58,406 bases of DNA from Desulfovermiculus sp041686195. Lineage in GTDB: Bacteria > Desulfobacterota > Desulfovibrionia > Desulfovibrionales > Desulfothermaceae. Shown here piece by piece: positions 43,404 to 52,119 of this stretch. The position numbers were made by a program, and so were the translations under genes. Under the pieces are notes generated by a model that saw only the letters and a list, made by a program, of their open reading frames with translations, was not told where the DNA came from and made no database searches. How positions within the stretch are numbered: position 1 is the stretch's first letter; the number at the start of each line of letters is the position of its first letter. Location of the stretch: the NCBI GenBank assembly GCA_041686195.1, contig JAWLEI010000010.1, positions 1-58,406 of the forward strand, written 5' to 3'.

Positions 43404-45302
43404 CTACTGCCCCAGCAGCTCCTCCAGGGCCCTGGCAATGTGGTCGGCGTCGATCCCCGCCTCCCGGCGCAGAGTAGGGCAAGGACCATGCCCGATAAAT
43501 GCATCCGGCAGGCCCAGCCTCTTGACTTCCAGGCCGGAAAAGAGGTTGTTGTCCGCCAGAAACTCCAGCACGGCAGAGCCGAAACCTCCGGCCAAAGCGT
43601 TTTCTTCTACTAAAAGCAGTTTTTTGGTATTATGTACCACCTCCAAAATGTCCTTCTCCGGCAAGGGCTTGACAAAGCGGGCATTCACCAGCCCGATTTT
43701 CATTCCTGTTTTTTCCTCCACTTTGTGCACAGCCTGCAAGGCCGGATATACCCGGCTGCCCACAGCCAGGACAACGGCATCTCCACCTGGCTTTAAGGAT
43801 TCTGCTCGGCCATAAGGGATGTCTTCTGGAAGCTCTTGGAGTGCATGTCCGGGGCCGACACCTCGGGGATAGCGCACAGCAGCTGGTCCACAATGACCTA
43901 AGGCTAGGGCCAGCATGGATTGGAGCTCCGGCTCGTCCTTGGGGGCCATGAGGGTCATGTTCGGGATGTGCCGCAAGTAGCTGAGATCAAAAGATCCATG
44001 GTGGGTGGGACCGTCTTCGCCCACCAGGCCGCCCCGATCCAGACAAAAAGTGACCGGGAGATTCTGCAGGCAGACGTCGTGTACGATCTGATCATAGGCC
44101 CGCTGCAGAAAGGTGGAATAAATAGCCACCACCGGCCTGAACCCCTGGCTGGCCAATCCGGCGGCAAAAGTCACGGCGTGCTGTTCGCAGATGCCGACAT
44201 CAAAAAAGCGATCCGGATACTGCTCCTTGAAATCTCCAAGCCCGGTGCCTTCGGGCATGGCCGCGCTGATGGCCACAATCTTGGGATCATTGCGGGCCAG
44301 TGTGCACAGGGTGCGGCCAAAGACCGTGCTGTAATCTCCGGGCGAGACGTGGGTCCGGGGCGGACTCTGGCCGGTTTCCGGCTCAAAGCAGCCCACTCCG
44401 TGGAAGTGGGTGGGATTGGATTCAGCCGGGGCGTACCCCTTACCCTTGACCGTGACCACATGGACCAGAGTGGGGCCGCGTAACTTTCTGACCTGGTCAA
44501 AGACGGCCGTCAGTTGGCGCAGGTTGTGGCCATGAATGGGACCAACGTAAGTGAACTTGAAGGCTTCAAAGAGCATGCCGGGGGTAAAGAGGTTTTTAAG
44601 GGACTCTTCGCTCCTGCGGGCGTAATTGACCAGGTCCTGACCAATTCTGGGAACTTGCAGCAGCTTGGCCTTGACGTCCTCCTTGAAGCGAAGGTAGCGC
44701 TGATCGGCCAGGGTGCGGCTGAAAAAAGAGGACAGAGCGCCCACATTTCTGGAAATGGACATCTCGTTGTCGTTTAAGACCACAACCAGGTCCCGGTCAA
44801 GATCTCCAGCCTGATTTAAACCCTCATAGGCCAGGCCGGCAGTCATGGATCCATCCCCGATAACGGCCACTACTTTGTTCGATGTGTGTCCCAAATCCCG
44901 AGCCACGGCCATGCCCAGGGCTGCGGATATGGAGGTGCTGGAATGACCGACCCCGAAATGATCATACCGGGACTCGCCTCGGCGGGGAAAGCCGCTGATT
45001 CCCTGGAACTGACGCAGGGTTTGAAAGGCTTCCAGGCCCTGGGTCAGGATCTTGTAGGCATAGCTTTGATGGCCAACATCCCAGATGATGGGGTCTTGTT
45101 CCGGATCAAAGGCGTGGAGCAGGGCCAGGGTCAATTCGACTACGCCCAGGGACGGGGCCAGATGTCCCCCGGTCTTGGACACAGAGGAGACGATTTCAGT
45201 GCGCAGCTCCCGGGCCAGCTCTTCGAGCTCAAGGGGCTGGAGGTCTTTAATCTGCGCTGGATCAGTGATTTGATGTAAAATTTTGGTTTGAGTATCGGTC
45301 AT
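43404..45302 (-). CDS. dxs: 1-deoxy-D-xylulose-5-phosphate synthase
   Basis: A 632-residue thiamine-diphosphate enzyme of normal length. It condenses pyruvate and glyceraldehyde-3-phosphate, the first step of the MEP isoprenoid pathway. Landmarks are SKTGGHLAPSLGVVELT, the cofactor motif VIGDGSMTAGLAYEGLNQAG with LNDNEMSIS, and DRGGLVGEDGPTHHG. It lies 43 bp after ispA and ends the minus-strand run xseA-xseB-ispA-dxs, a gene order seen in many proteobacteria. Confidence 0.96.
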   Translation of the reverse strand: MTDTQTKILHQITDPAQIKDLQPLELEELARELRTEIVSSVSKTGGHLAPSLGVVELTLALLHAFDPEQDPIIWDVGHQSYAYKILTQGLEAFQTLRQFQGISGFPRRGESRYDHFGVGHSSTSISAALGMAVARDLGHTSNKVVAVIGDGSMTAGLAYEGLNQAGDLDRDLVVVLNDNEMSISRNVGALSSFFSRTLADQRYLRFKEDVKAKLLQVPRIGQDLVNYARRSEESLKNLFTPGMLFEAFKFTYVGPIHGHNLRQLTAVFDQVRKLRGPTLVHVVTVKGKGYAPAESNPTHFHGVGCFEPETGQSPPRTHVSPGDYSTVFGRTLCTLARNDPKIVAISAAMPEGTGLGDFKEQYPDRFFDVGICEQHAVTFAAGLASQGFRPVVAIYSTFLQRAYDQIVHDVCLQNLPVTFCLDRGGLVGEDGPTHHGSFDLSYLRHIPNMTLMAPKDEPELQSMLALALGHCGPAAVRYPRGVGPGHALQELPEDIPYGRAESLKPGGDAVVLAVGSRVYPALQAVHKVEEKTGMKIGLVNARFVKPLPEKDILEVVHNTKKLLLVEENALAGGFGSAVLEFLADNNLFSGLEVKRLGLPDAFIGHGPCPTLRREAGIDADHIARALEELLGQ

Positions 45303-45345
45303 ACGCTGTTACCACTATTCAAAGCTCATCTTCCCCTAAATTGGG

Positions 45346-46236
45346 TTATTCCACCCGATCCATAATATACACCGCCAGATCGCGGAGAAAGTCAATGTGC
45401 GGACCCTGGTAGCATTCCACAGCGGCCAAGGCCTCTTGAACCATGTTCTGTCCCAGACGGCGGCTCTCTTCCAGGCCGAGCAGGGCAGGGTAGGTGGCTT
45501 TGCCCTGGGCCAGGTCGCTGCCCACTGGTTTGCCCAGTTTATCAGCCTCTCCGACCAGATCAAGAATATCGTCCGCCACTTGAAAAGCCAAGCCGATACA
45601 TTCCCCGTATCTGGTCACACCGTCCAGGTCCCGGGGAGAAGCCATTCCCAGAATGGCCCCGGCCCGACAGGAAGAACGGATCATGGCTCCGGTCTTCATG
45701 GCATGCATGGCTTTCAGCTCCTCAAGCTCGACCTCTTTGCCCCCGCTGAAACCCATGTCTACCACCTGACCACCGACCATGCCCCGGGGACCGGCCGCTT
45801 GAGCGATATCCTGAGCCGCTCTGCACACCAGTTCAGCAGGCAGAGGGACTGAAAGCATTAAACTGAAGGCCTCGGTGAGCAGCCCGTCTCCAGCCAGAAT
45901 GGCCATGGCCTCTCCGTGCTGAATGTGGCTCGACGGTTGCCCCCGGCGCAGATCGTCGTCGTCCATGGCCGGCAGGTCGTCGTGAATCAGGGAGTAGGTA
46001 TGGATAAGCTCCAAAGAGGCGGCAAACGGGACCAGGTCTGTTCTGGGCCGGCCGAAGTGTTCGGCCCATACCAGGCAGAGGATGGGGCGGACCCGCTTGC
46101 CGCCGGCCATAAGGCTGTAGCGCATGGCCCGGGCCAGGGAGGAGGGAATGGATTCTTCCAGGAGACAGTTCGCAAAAAATGCCTCCATCTCCCGGCGGTA
46201 GAGATCAAGAGTCTGTTTCATGGTCGGGGGAGTCAT
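45346..46236 (-). CDS. ispA: Polyprenyl (farnesyl/geranylgeranyl) diphosphate synthase
   Basis: A ~296-residue trans-prenyltransferase that extends IPP/DMAPP to farnesyl or geranylgeranyl diphosphate. Both aspartate-rich motifs are present: LIHDDLPAMDDDDLRRG and FQVADDILDL. Landmarks also include MAGGKRVRPILCL. The start is uncertain: ATG 46236 lies 12 bp after GGAGG, with ATGs at 46248 and 46221 also in frame. It overlaps the end of xseB by about 32 bp. Confidence 0.92.
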   Translation of the reverse strand: MTPPTMKQTLDLYRREMEAFFANCLLEESIPSSLARAMRYSLMAGGKRVRPILCLVWAEHFGRPRTDLVPFAASLELIHTYSLIHDDLPAMDDDDLRRGQPSSHIQHGEAMAILAGDGLLTEAFSLMLSVPLPAELVCRAAQDIAQAAGPRGMVGGQVVDMGFSGGKEVELEELKAMHAMKTGAMIRSSCRAGAILGMASPRDLDGVTRYGECIGLAFQVADDILDLVGEADKLGKPVGSDLAQGKATYPALLGLEESRRLGQNMVQEALAAVECYQGPHIDFLRDLAVYIMDRVE

Positions 46237-46468
46237 GGGGCTCTTCATCCTCCAGGTTCAGGTCCTGCAAAAGACCCTGGGAATAGATCTGGACCTTGTG
46301 CTTGGCTTTTTGGATTTGTTCCCGGCAGGACTTGGCCAGAACTGTTCCTTCTTCAAACAGGGCCACGCCATGCTCCAGGGGGAGGTTTTCATCTTCCAGC
46401 TGGGCCACAATTTCCTGCAGTCTGGCCAGTTGTTGTTCAAAGCTTAAGCTGTGATTATTTTCCGTCAT
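46205..46468 (-). CDS. xseB: Exodeoxyribonuclease VII small subunit
   Basis: An ~87-residue helical protein with the XseB core FEQQLARLQEIVAQLEDEN and LEHGVALFEEG. It binds XseA to form exonuclease VII. ATG 46468 gives the normal length; the frame stays open to a GTG at 46507. It sits between xseA (46 bp upstream) and ispA (overlapping), the usual arrangement. Confidence 0.9.
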   Translation of the reverse strand: MTENNHSLSFEQQLARLQEIVAQLEDENLPLEHGVALFEEGTVLAKSCREQIQKAKHKVQIYSQGLLQDLNLEDEEPHDSPDHETDS

Positions 46469-46514
46469 AGAAGTAGTCTTTTTCTGATTGGCGCATGGTA
46501 CGGTCACTGCTCAT

Positions 46515-47900
46515 TCATTTCTTTCTGATCTCAGATAATCTGGCTTCCGTCTTTTCCACCCTGGCCTGGATTCTGGCTTCGTATGTGGTGATATCCAGGG
46601 TATCTCCTGCTTGGACCTGGTCTGCCCGGCGCACGATTTCAGCGTGATCTTTCAATTGGATGAGGCTATACCCCCGGCGCAGGGGGAGATACGGATCCAG
46701 ACCGGCCAAAGCGGTTTGTCGGTCCTGTAGGTGGTGCTCCTTGTGGCGCAATAAAGCTTGGATTTCTGTCACAAGCCTGGACTCAAGATGAGAAAGCCAG
46801 TCCTCGCTGTGTTGCCAGCGCTTGGAGCTTGCTAACCGAAGCAGGGAGCTCTGCATCTGCTGAACCTTGTCTTCTTTGGGTTTGAGAATTTCCAGCCCCA
46901 GGCGATGCAGCCTGGAACTTAAAGTATGTAAGCGTTCCTGCATACGCACGAGGTATCTGTGAGGCGAGAGCCAGCCCAGGGCTTGGTGCAGCCCCTGTAT
47001 CTTATATTCTTCCCGCTCCAGCCGGTTCTTCCAGGTGGTCAAAAGCTTGCTTTCAAGCTCGTCTATGGTCTGAATGAACTCATTACGCTCTGGCCACAGG
47101 AGTTGCGCAGCATGGCTGGGCGTTGAAGCCCGCGCGTCAGCAACCAGATCGGCTATGGTTGTATCCACTTCGTGACCGATGCCGGTCAGGACCGGAATGG
47201 TGCAGGCGTCCACAGCCCGGGCCACGGTTTCGGTGTTAAAGGTCCACAAATCCTCAAGGGACCCTCCGCCCCGAATGAGGACCGCCACTTGGGCCCAGCC
47301 TTCCAGATCGGCCATCTCCAGGGCGCTGGCCACGGTTTCTTCCGCCTCCCGGCCCTGGACCTGGCAGGGATAGATGCGGATTTGACCTGGTATCCCTCTG
47401 GTCTGGCTGAGGCGCAAAAAATCAAAAAGAGCCGCTCCACTCGGGCTGGTAATCACCGCCACCCGCTGCACACTGGCTGGAAGCTGCTTTTTGCGGCCCG
47501 GATCAAAGAGGCCCTCCTGGGCCAGGGCTTTTTTCAGAGCCTCAAATTCCAGGTGCAGGCGGCCCAGCCCTTGATCCTGGACCAGCTCTGCCAGGACCTG
47601 ATACGTCCCCCGCAGGGCATACACCGTCAACCGCCCGGCGCAGAGGATGTCCTGCCCGGTCTGCAGCTGGGAGGGTGAGACGCTCATCTTCCCGCTCTGG
47701 TTGGATTGAAACCAGACGATATCCAGGCAGGAGCGGTCATCCTTCAGGGTGAAGTACATATGTCCGGAGCTGGGCCTGGACACATTGCCCACCTGGCCCT
47801 GGACCCAGACAAAGGGGAATTCCCCTTCCAGGGTATCTTTGACCGCCTGGGTCAATTCAAAGACGGAAAATATGTGAGACATAGAGATGTGTTTTGTCAT
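46515..47900 (-). CDS. xseA: Exodeoxyribonuclease VII large subunit
   Basis: A 461-residue nuclease subunit. The N-terminal OB-fold domain has FPFVWVQGQVGNVSRPSSGHMYFTLKD-type strands. The catalytic domain has VAVITSPSGAALFDFLRL, VLIRGGGSLEDLWTFN and PVLTGIGHEVDTTIADLVAD, followed by a long coiled-coil region and the C-terminal LPLRRGYSLI. With XseB it degrades single-stranded DNA. GAGGGA precedes the ATG. It heads the run that continues to dxs. Confidence 0.95.
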   Translation of the reverse strand: MTKHISMSHIFSVFELTQAVKDTLEGEFPFVWVQGQVGNVSRPSSGHMYFTLKDDRSCLDIVWFQSNQSGKMSVSPSQLQTGQDILCAGRLTVYALRGTYQVLAELVQDQGLGRLHLEFEALKKALAQEGLFDPGRKKQLPASVQRVAVITSPSGAALFDFLRLSQTRGIPGQIRIYPCQVQGREAEETVASALEMADLEGWAQVAVLIRGGGSLEDLWTFNTETVARAVDACTIPVLTGIGHEVDTTIADLVADARASTPSHAAQLLWPERNEFIQTIDELESKLLTTWKNRLEREEYKIQGLHQALGWLSPHRYLVRMQERLHTLSSRLHRLGLEILKPKEDKVQQMQSSLLRLASSKRWQHSEDWLSHLESRLVTEIQALLRHKEHHLQDRQTALAGLDPYLPLRRGYSLIQLKDHAEIVRRADQVQAGDTLDITTYEARIQARVEKTEARLSEIRKK

Positions 47901-48040
47901 TCCCTCAAAACAATCAGAAAAAAATCGGACATAATAAGAAATAATAAGATGGCCCTGGCGTTTCCGGGTAGGGCTGGTTCTCTCCGAGACCCAGCCTCTT
48001 TGCTCAACGCATTCCCGGCCCTCGGAGAGGCCCGGGCTAC

Positions 48041-48065
48041 TGGGGCGAAGACAAGCTTCGCCCCT
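48041..48065. repeat. GGGGCGAA/TTCGCCC palindrome, copy 3
   Basis: TGGGGCGAAGACAAGCTTCG continues CCCC; arms GGGGCGAAG and CTTCGCCCC pair around ACAAG. It is the reverse complement of the 39339 copy. Confidence 0.6.
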
Positions 48066-48078
48066 CCATGCCCAAGCT

Positions 48079-48178
48079 CAGGTTTCATCCTTGATCAATC
48101 CGGCAGCTTCTCTTTTTTTGCCCCACAGGGGGCAAAAAAATATTTCAGATTTGCCGGAGGTCCCGCCAAGGCGGGACT
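48079..48178 (-). repeat. Dispersed hairpin element, copy F (reverse orientation)
   Basis: Read on the minus strand: a GTCCCGCC-TT-GGCGGGAC hairpin (48160-48177), CTCCGGCAAATCTGAAATAT, a T-rich stem with GCCCC/GGGGC, and the tail GGATTGATCAAGGATGAAAC. The left half matches copies A and C; the stem has one more GC pair. Confidence 0.7.
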
Positions 48179-48193
48179 GAGCTCTGATCTCTG

Positions 48194-49939
48194 TCATCTG
48201 CCTTCTGTCTTCTGCTCCAATCCCCACCCGGCCCAGACCTCGCTGCGCCAGGCCTGAAACCGGGCAACAAAGTCCTCCAGGGGCAGTTCCTGCCGTTCTC
48301 CACTCCGTCTATCTTTGACCTCAATCATGCCCTTATCAATGCCCTTGGACCCAACCAGAATCTGCATGGACAAGCCGAGCAGGTCGGCGTCCTTGAATTT
48401 AAAGCCCGGCCGTTCCTCCCGATCATCCAAAAGCACGTCCAAGCCGAGCTCTTCGAGCTTTCGGGTCAGGTCCTCGGCCGTGTCCCTGACCTTTTGGTCT
48501 TTGATGTTTAAAGCCAGGACCATGACTTCAAACGGAGAAAGAGGTGGGGGGAAGATAATTCCGTTCTCATCGTGATTTTGTTCAATACAGGCGGCCACTA
48601 TCCGGCTGACCCCGATTCCGTAGCAGCCCATGTGCATGAGCTGTTCTTTGCCCTGTTCATCCAGAAAGTTGGCCTGCATGCTCTGGCTGTATTTGGTTCC
48701 CAGTTTAAAGACATGCCCCACCTCGATGCCTTTGTGGAATTGTAGTTCTCCACTACAGGCCGGACATGGATCATGGGGCAGGATATTGACCATGTCCAGG
48801 TGCTTTTCAACTTTCACATCCCGGTCCAGGTCTACATGCATATAGTGGGCATCATCCTGATTGGCTCCGGTGACCCAGTCCGTGCCCTGGCTCAGCAGGC
48901 GATCGGCAAAAATGGTCTGTATCTTCAGTCCTATGGGGCCGGCAAAGCCCATCGGGGCTCCGGTCCATTCCCGGATCTGCTCTTCAGTAGCCAGTTCCAG
49001 CTCTGATGCATTCAGGAAATTTTTCAGTTTCACCTCATTGAGCTCCCGATCTCCGGGGATCAGGGCGGCGACAGGCTTTCCGTCGGCCGCAAAGAGCATG
49101 GTCTTGACCACCTGGGAAGGAGAAATACCGAGCTGTCTGGCCACCTCCTTGACTGTGTGCGCCCCGGGAGTGTCCATCAGCAAAGGCTCCGGGCATTGTT
49201 CCCGGGCAACATCAACCGGGGCTTGAACTTCGGCCTTTTCCAGATTGGCGGCAAACTCGCACCCAGAGCAGGAGACCACCACGTCTTCCCCGGTCTCGGC
49301 CAGAACCATAAATTCGCTGGATACACTGCCTCCAATAGGACCAGAGTCAGCTTCCACGGCCCGGAATTTGAGCCCCAACCCCTGAAAAATGCGGTTATAG
49401 GCCTCAAACATGTCCCAGTAGCTTTTGTCCAATCCGGCCTCATCCCGATCAAAGGAATAAGCGTCCTTCATGATGAACTCCCGGCAGCGCATGAGTCCGA
49501 ACCTGGGCCGGATCTCGTCCCGGAATTTGGTCTGGATCTGGTACAGGTTTACCGGGAGCTGGCGGTAGGATCGGATTTCGTGCCGGACCAGGTCTGTGAT
49601 CACTTCTTCATGGGTGGGCCCGAGGCAGTAATCCCGGGAATGCCGGTCTTGCAGGCGCAAGAGTTCCCGGCCGTATTCACTCCAGCGGCCACTTTCCTGC
49701 CACAGGTCTGCCGGCTGGACCATGGGCATAAGCACTTCCATGGCCCCGGCCCGATTCATTTCCCGGCGCACAATGCAGGCGGTCTTGTCCAGGGCCCGCA
49801 GACCCAAGGGCAGAAAGGTATAGATACCAGAGGTCAGTTTGCGGATCATGCCCGCCCGGACCAGGAGGCGGTGGCTGACTACATCGGCTTCAGCTGGATT
49901 TTCCTTCAGAGTGGGCACATAGTACCGGCTCAGTCGCAT
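48194..49939 (-). CDS. proS: Prolyl-tRNA synthetase (bacterial type)
   Basis: A ~581-residue class II synthetase of the bacterial ProS type. The catalytic domain opens with MRLSRYYVPTLKENPAEAD and has GPTHEEVITDL and TKFRDEIRPRFGLMR. The inserted editing domain lies in the middle (HTVKEVARQLGISPSQVVKTMLF), and the C-terminal anticodon-binding domain ends the protein. ATG 49939 has GGAG 8 bp upstream, better than TTG 49951. ispG lies 26 bp upstream on the same strand. Confidence 0.96.
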   Translation of the reverse strand: MRLSRYYVPTLKENPAEADVVSHRLLVRAGMIRKLTSGIYTFLPLGLRALDKTACIVRREMNRAGAMEVLMPMVQPADLWQESGRWSEYGRELLRLQDRHSRDYCLGPTHEEVITDLVRHEIRSYRQLPVNLYQIQTKFRDEIRPRFGLMRCREFIMKDAYSFDRDEAGLDKSYWDMFEAYNRIFQGLGLKFRAVEADSGPIGGSVSSEFMVLAETGEDVVVSCSGCEFAANLEKAEVQAPVDVAREQCPEPLLMDTPGAHTVKEVARQLGISPSQVVKTMLFAADGKPVAALIPGDRELNEVKLKNFLNASELELATEEQIREWTGAPMGFAGPIGLKIQTIFADRLLSQGTDWVTGANQDDAHYMHVDLDRDVKVEKHLDMVNILPHDPCPACSGELQFHKGIEVGHVFKLGTKYSQSMQANFLDEQGKEQLMHMGCYGIGVSRIVAACIEQNHDENGIIFPPPLSPFEVMVLALNIKDQKVRDTAEDLTRKLEELGLDVLLDDREERPGFKFKDADLLGLSMQILVGSKGIDKGMIEVKDRRSGERQELPLEDFVARFQAWRSEVWAGWGLEQKTEGR

Positions 49940-49965
49940 AGAGGTCTCCAATAAGCAGTTGTTCG

Positions 49966-51108
49966 TTATGGTCTGTTTATCTTTGCAGCGGAATCAGTCT
50001 GCAGCTGGGCTAAAAAAGAGGCTAACTCTTCCTTGAAGGCAGGCATGATCTCATCTTCCTGCTCCACTCGGCGGACTACCCGGCCTTTTTTAAAGATCAC
50101 TCCGCTGCCTCGTCCTCCAGCCAGGCCTATATCCGCTTCTTTGGCTTCCCCGGGGCCATTGACTGCACAGCCCATGACAGCCACGGTGAAGACCTCCCGC
50201 ACCGGGCGCAGGAGGTCTTCTACCTCCCGGGCCAGGCTGAAGAGGTCGATCTCAGTCCGGCCGCAGGTGGGGCAGGAGACGAGTTCCGGGCCTCTGGCTC
50301 GAAGCCCCAGGGTTCTTAAGATTTCCCAGGCCACCAAGACCTCATCCACCGGATCCGCGGTCAAGGATACCCGGAGGGTATCTCCGAGGCCTTCAGCCAG
50401 GAGCAGGCCGATGCCCAGGCTGCTCTTGACTGTGCCTCGAAGCAGAGTCCCGGCCTCGGTAATCCCGATATGCAAAGGGCAGTCTGTTTCCTGGGCCAGC
50501 AAGCGGTATGCAGACATGGTGTGGGCCACAGAAGATGATTTCAAGGAAATTTTAAAGGCATCAAAATCCCGATTCTGCAGGAGACGGACATGATGCAGAG
50601 CGCTTTCCACCATGGCCTGCGGTGTCGGTCCGCCCCTGCGTTTTAAAATCGACTTTTCCACTGAGCCGCTGTTGACACCGATGCGGATGGGCACAGCATT
50701 GGATTTGGCCGCGTCAATGACCTGGTTGATGCGGTCATTGGAGCCGATATTGCCCGGATTGATGCGCAGGCCATGGATTCCGGCTTCCACAGCGGCCAAG
50801 GCCAGGCGATAATCAAAATGAATGTCGGCCACCAAAGGGACTGAGGAAGAGGTGATGAGGGCAGGCAATGCATGGGCTGCTGTGCGATCGGGAACGGCCA
50901 GGCGCACGATCTCGCATCCGGCATGAGCTAAATTCTCAATTTGTTCCAGTGTAGCCTGGGTATCCCGGGTATCGGTATTGGTCATGCTCTGGATGCGGAT
51001 CGGAGCGGTGTCTCCAATACTCACTCCACCCAGGCTGATGGTCCGGGTAGGATGGCGGGGGGCGGTCAGTACAGGACTGTTCACGTAGCTCTGGTTGGGC
51101 ATGTCCAT
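49966..51108 (-). CDS. ispG: 4-hydroxy-3-methylbut-2-enyl diphosphate synthase (IspG/GcpE)
   Basis: A ~380-residue [4Fe-4S] enzyme for the penultimate MEP-pathway step. The TIM-barrel part has IRIQSMTNTDTRD, VADIHFDYRLAL and LRINPGNIGS. The C-terminal cluster ligands are in SCPTCGRTEID and AVMGCAVNGPGEAKEADIG. The frame is open to 51228, but the extra 40 residues look non-conserved; ATG 51108 or 51102 is preferred. It is followed by proS, a pairing seen in several proteobacteria. Confidence 0.95.
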   Translation of the reverse strand: MDMPNQSYVNSPVLTAPRHPTRTISLGGVSIGDTAPIRIQSMTNTDTRDTQATLEQIENLAHAGCEIVRLAVPDRTAAHALPALITSSSVPLVADIHFDYRLALAAVEAGIHGLRINPGNIGSNDRINQVIDAAKSNAVPIRIGVNSGSVEKSILKRRGGPTPQAMVESALHHVRLLQNRDFDAFKISLKSSSVAHTMSAYRLLAQETDCPLHIGITEAGTLLRGTVKSSLGIGLLLAEGLGDTLRVSLTADPVDEVLVAWEILRTLGLRARGPELVSCPTCGRTEIDLFSLAREVEDLLRPVREVFTVAVMGCAVNGPGEAKEADIGLAGGRGSGVIFKKGRVVRRVEQEDEIMPAFKEELASFLAQLQTDSAAKINRP

Positions 51109-51308
51109 TTGTGTACAGCAAATCGCGCCCGGCGCCAAGGGGCAGCGGGGGACACGGCTTGTTGAAGATTGCCAGGAAGAGCAGATATCCCTGATGTCTG
51201 CTTCCAATGTCTTGACTTTTTGTCTCAAAAAAGTGATTCAATATGAAGAATCCGCCGGAGCGGATCGGCGGGCCATGTATTCCTTATTGCCGCAGGAGAT
51301 TGCAGGTT

Positions 51309-51581
51309 ATGAAGAGAATGTATGTTGGAAATTTGCCCTTTTCTTGCACTGAGGAGGATGTGCGAGCCCTGTTTTCACGTTTCGGTGAAGTAGGAGCGGT
51401 CAATCTTATTCACGACCGGGAAACAGGCCGTCCGCGCGGGTTCGGTTTTGTGGAGATGCAGCCTGAGGCCGCAGCTCAAGCCATGTCTGAATTAAACGGG
51501 GTGGAGTTCTCCGGGCGGACCCTGAAGGTCAATGAGGCCAAGCCCAAGAGATCATTTGCGCCAAGGCCTCAGTCCCCGTAA
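51309..51581 (+). CDS. RRM-type RNA-binding protein
   Basis: A 90-residue single RNA recognition motif protein. RNP2 is MYVGNLP and RNP1 is RGFGFVEM, with standard spacing, then a short basic tail (AKPKRSFAPRP). Bacterial RRM proteins of this kind bind RNA and in some groups help cold adaptation; the role here is unknown. AGGAG lies about 10 bp before ATG 51309. It sits alone on the plus strand between ispG and moaC. Confidence 0.9.
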   Translation: MKRMYVGNLPFSCTEEDVRALFSRFGEVGAVNLIHDRETGRPRGFGFVEMQPEAAAQAMSELNGVEFSGRTLKVNEAKPKRSFAPRPQSP

Positions 51582-51591
51582 CTTCTTGTCC

Positions 51592-52119
51592 TCAAGAGTT
51601 GACCTCTTGCTGGCCATCAGGACCAGGGGCATACTCCCGGATGTCATAGGTCCCGCTCCGTCCCCCGGCCTTGTACACGAGTTTGGCCTCTGAAATGACA
51701 ATGTCTTTCTGGACAGCTTTGCACATGTCATAGATGGTCAGGGCCGCTATCTGAGCGGCTACCATGGCCTCCATCTCCACACCGGTAGGGGCTGTGGTGG
51801 CAGCCAGGGCCTCAACATGGATCTGAGCTTCTTCTGGCTCAAGCCGAAATTGGACGTTGAGGTGGGAGAGCGGCAGAGGATGGCACATGGGTATGAGCTG
51901 CGGAGTCTGCTTGCCAGCCTGGATACCGGCAATCTGGGCAGTGGTCAGCACATCGCCCTTGGGCAAAGCCCGATCCTGCAGCAGGGTGAAGGTCCGCCTT
52001 GAAAGCTGGACGGTGGCCCGGGCGATTGCTTGCCGGGAGCTTTCCGGCTTGGTCCCCACATCCACCATGCGCACCCCGCCTTGCTCGTCAATATGGCTCA
52101 GCGCTTCATCCTGACTCAT
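51592..52119 (-). CDS. moaC: Cyclic pyranopterin monophosphate synthase MoaC
   Basis: A 175-residue molybdenum-cofactor enzyme, which makes cyclic pyranopterin monophosphate. It has the opening MVDVGTKPES, GIQAGKQTPQLIPMCHPLPL, TGVEMEAMVAAQIAALTIYDMCKAV and the C-terminal GGRSGTYDI. Its start overlaps the dnaJ stop (ATGA), so it is translated in the rpoZ-dnaJ-moaC run. No other moa/moe genes are in the window. Confidence 0.95.
   Translation of the reverse strand: MSQDEALSHIDEQGGVRMVDVGTKPESSRQAIARATVQLSRRTFTLLQDRALPKGDVLTTAQIAGIQAGKQTPQLIPMCHPLPLSHLNVQFRLEPEEAQIHVEALAATTAPTGVEMEAMVAAQIAALTIYDMCKAVQKDIVISEAKLVYKAGGRSGTYDIREYAPGPDGQQEVNS

Larger units (their letters stand above)
47901..48193. 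other. 293-bp intergenic region filled with palindromes
   Basis: No gene is visible between xseA and proS. It contains a CTCTCCGAG/CTCGGAGAG inverted repeat (47979-48028), a GGGGCGAAG/CTTCGCCCC palindrome (48041-48065), element copy F and a TCCCGCC/GGCGGGA hairpin. The promoter of xseA should lie near its left end. Confidence 0.6.
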
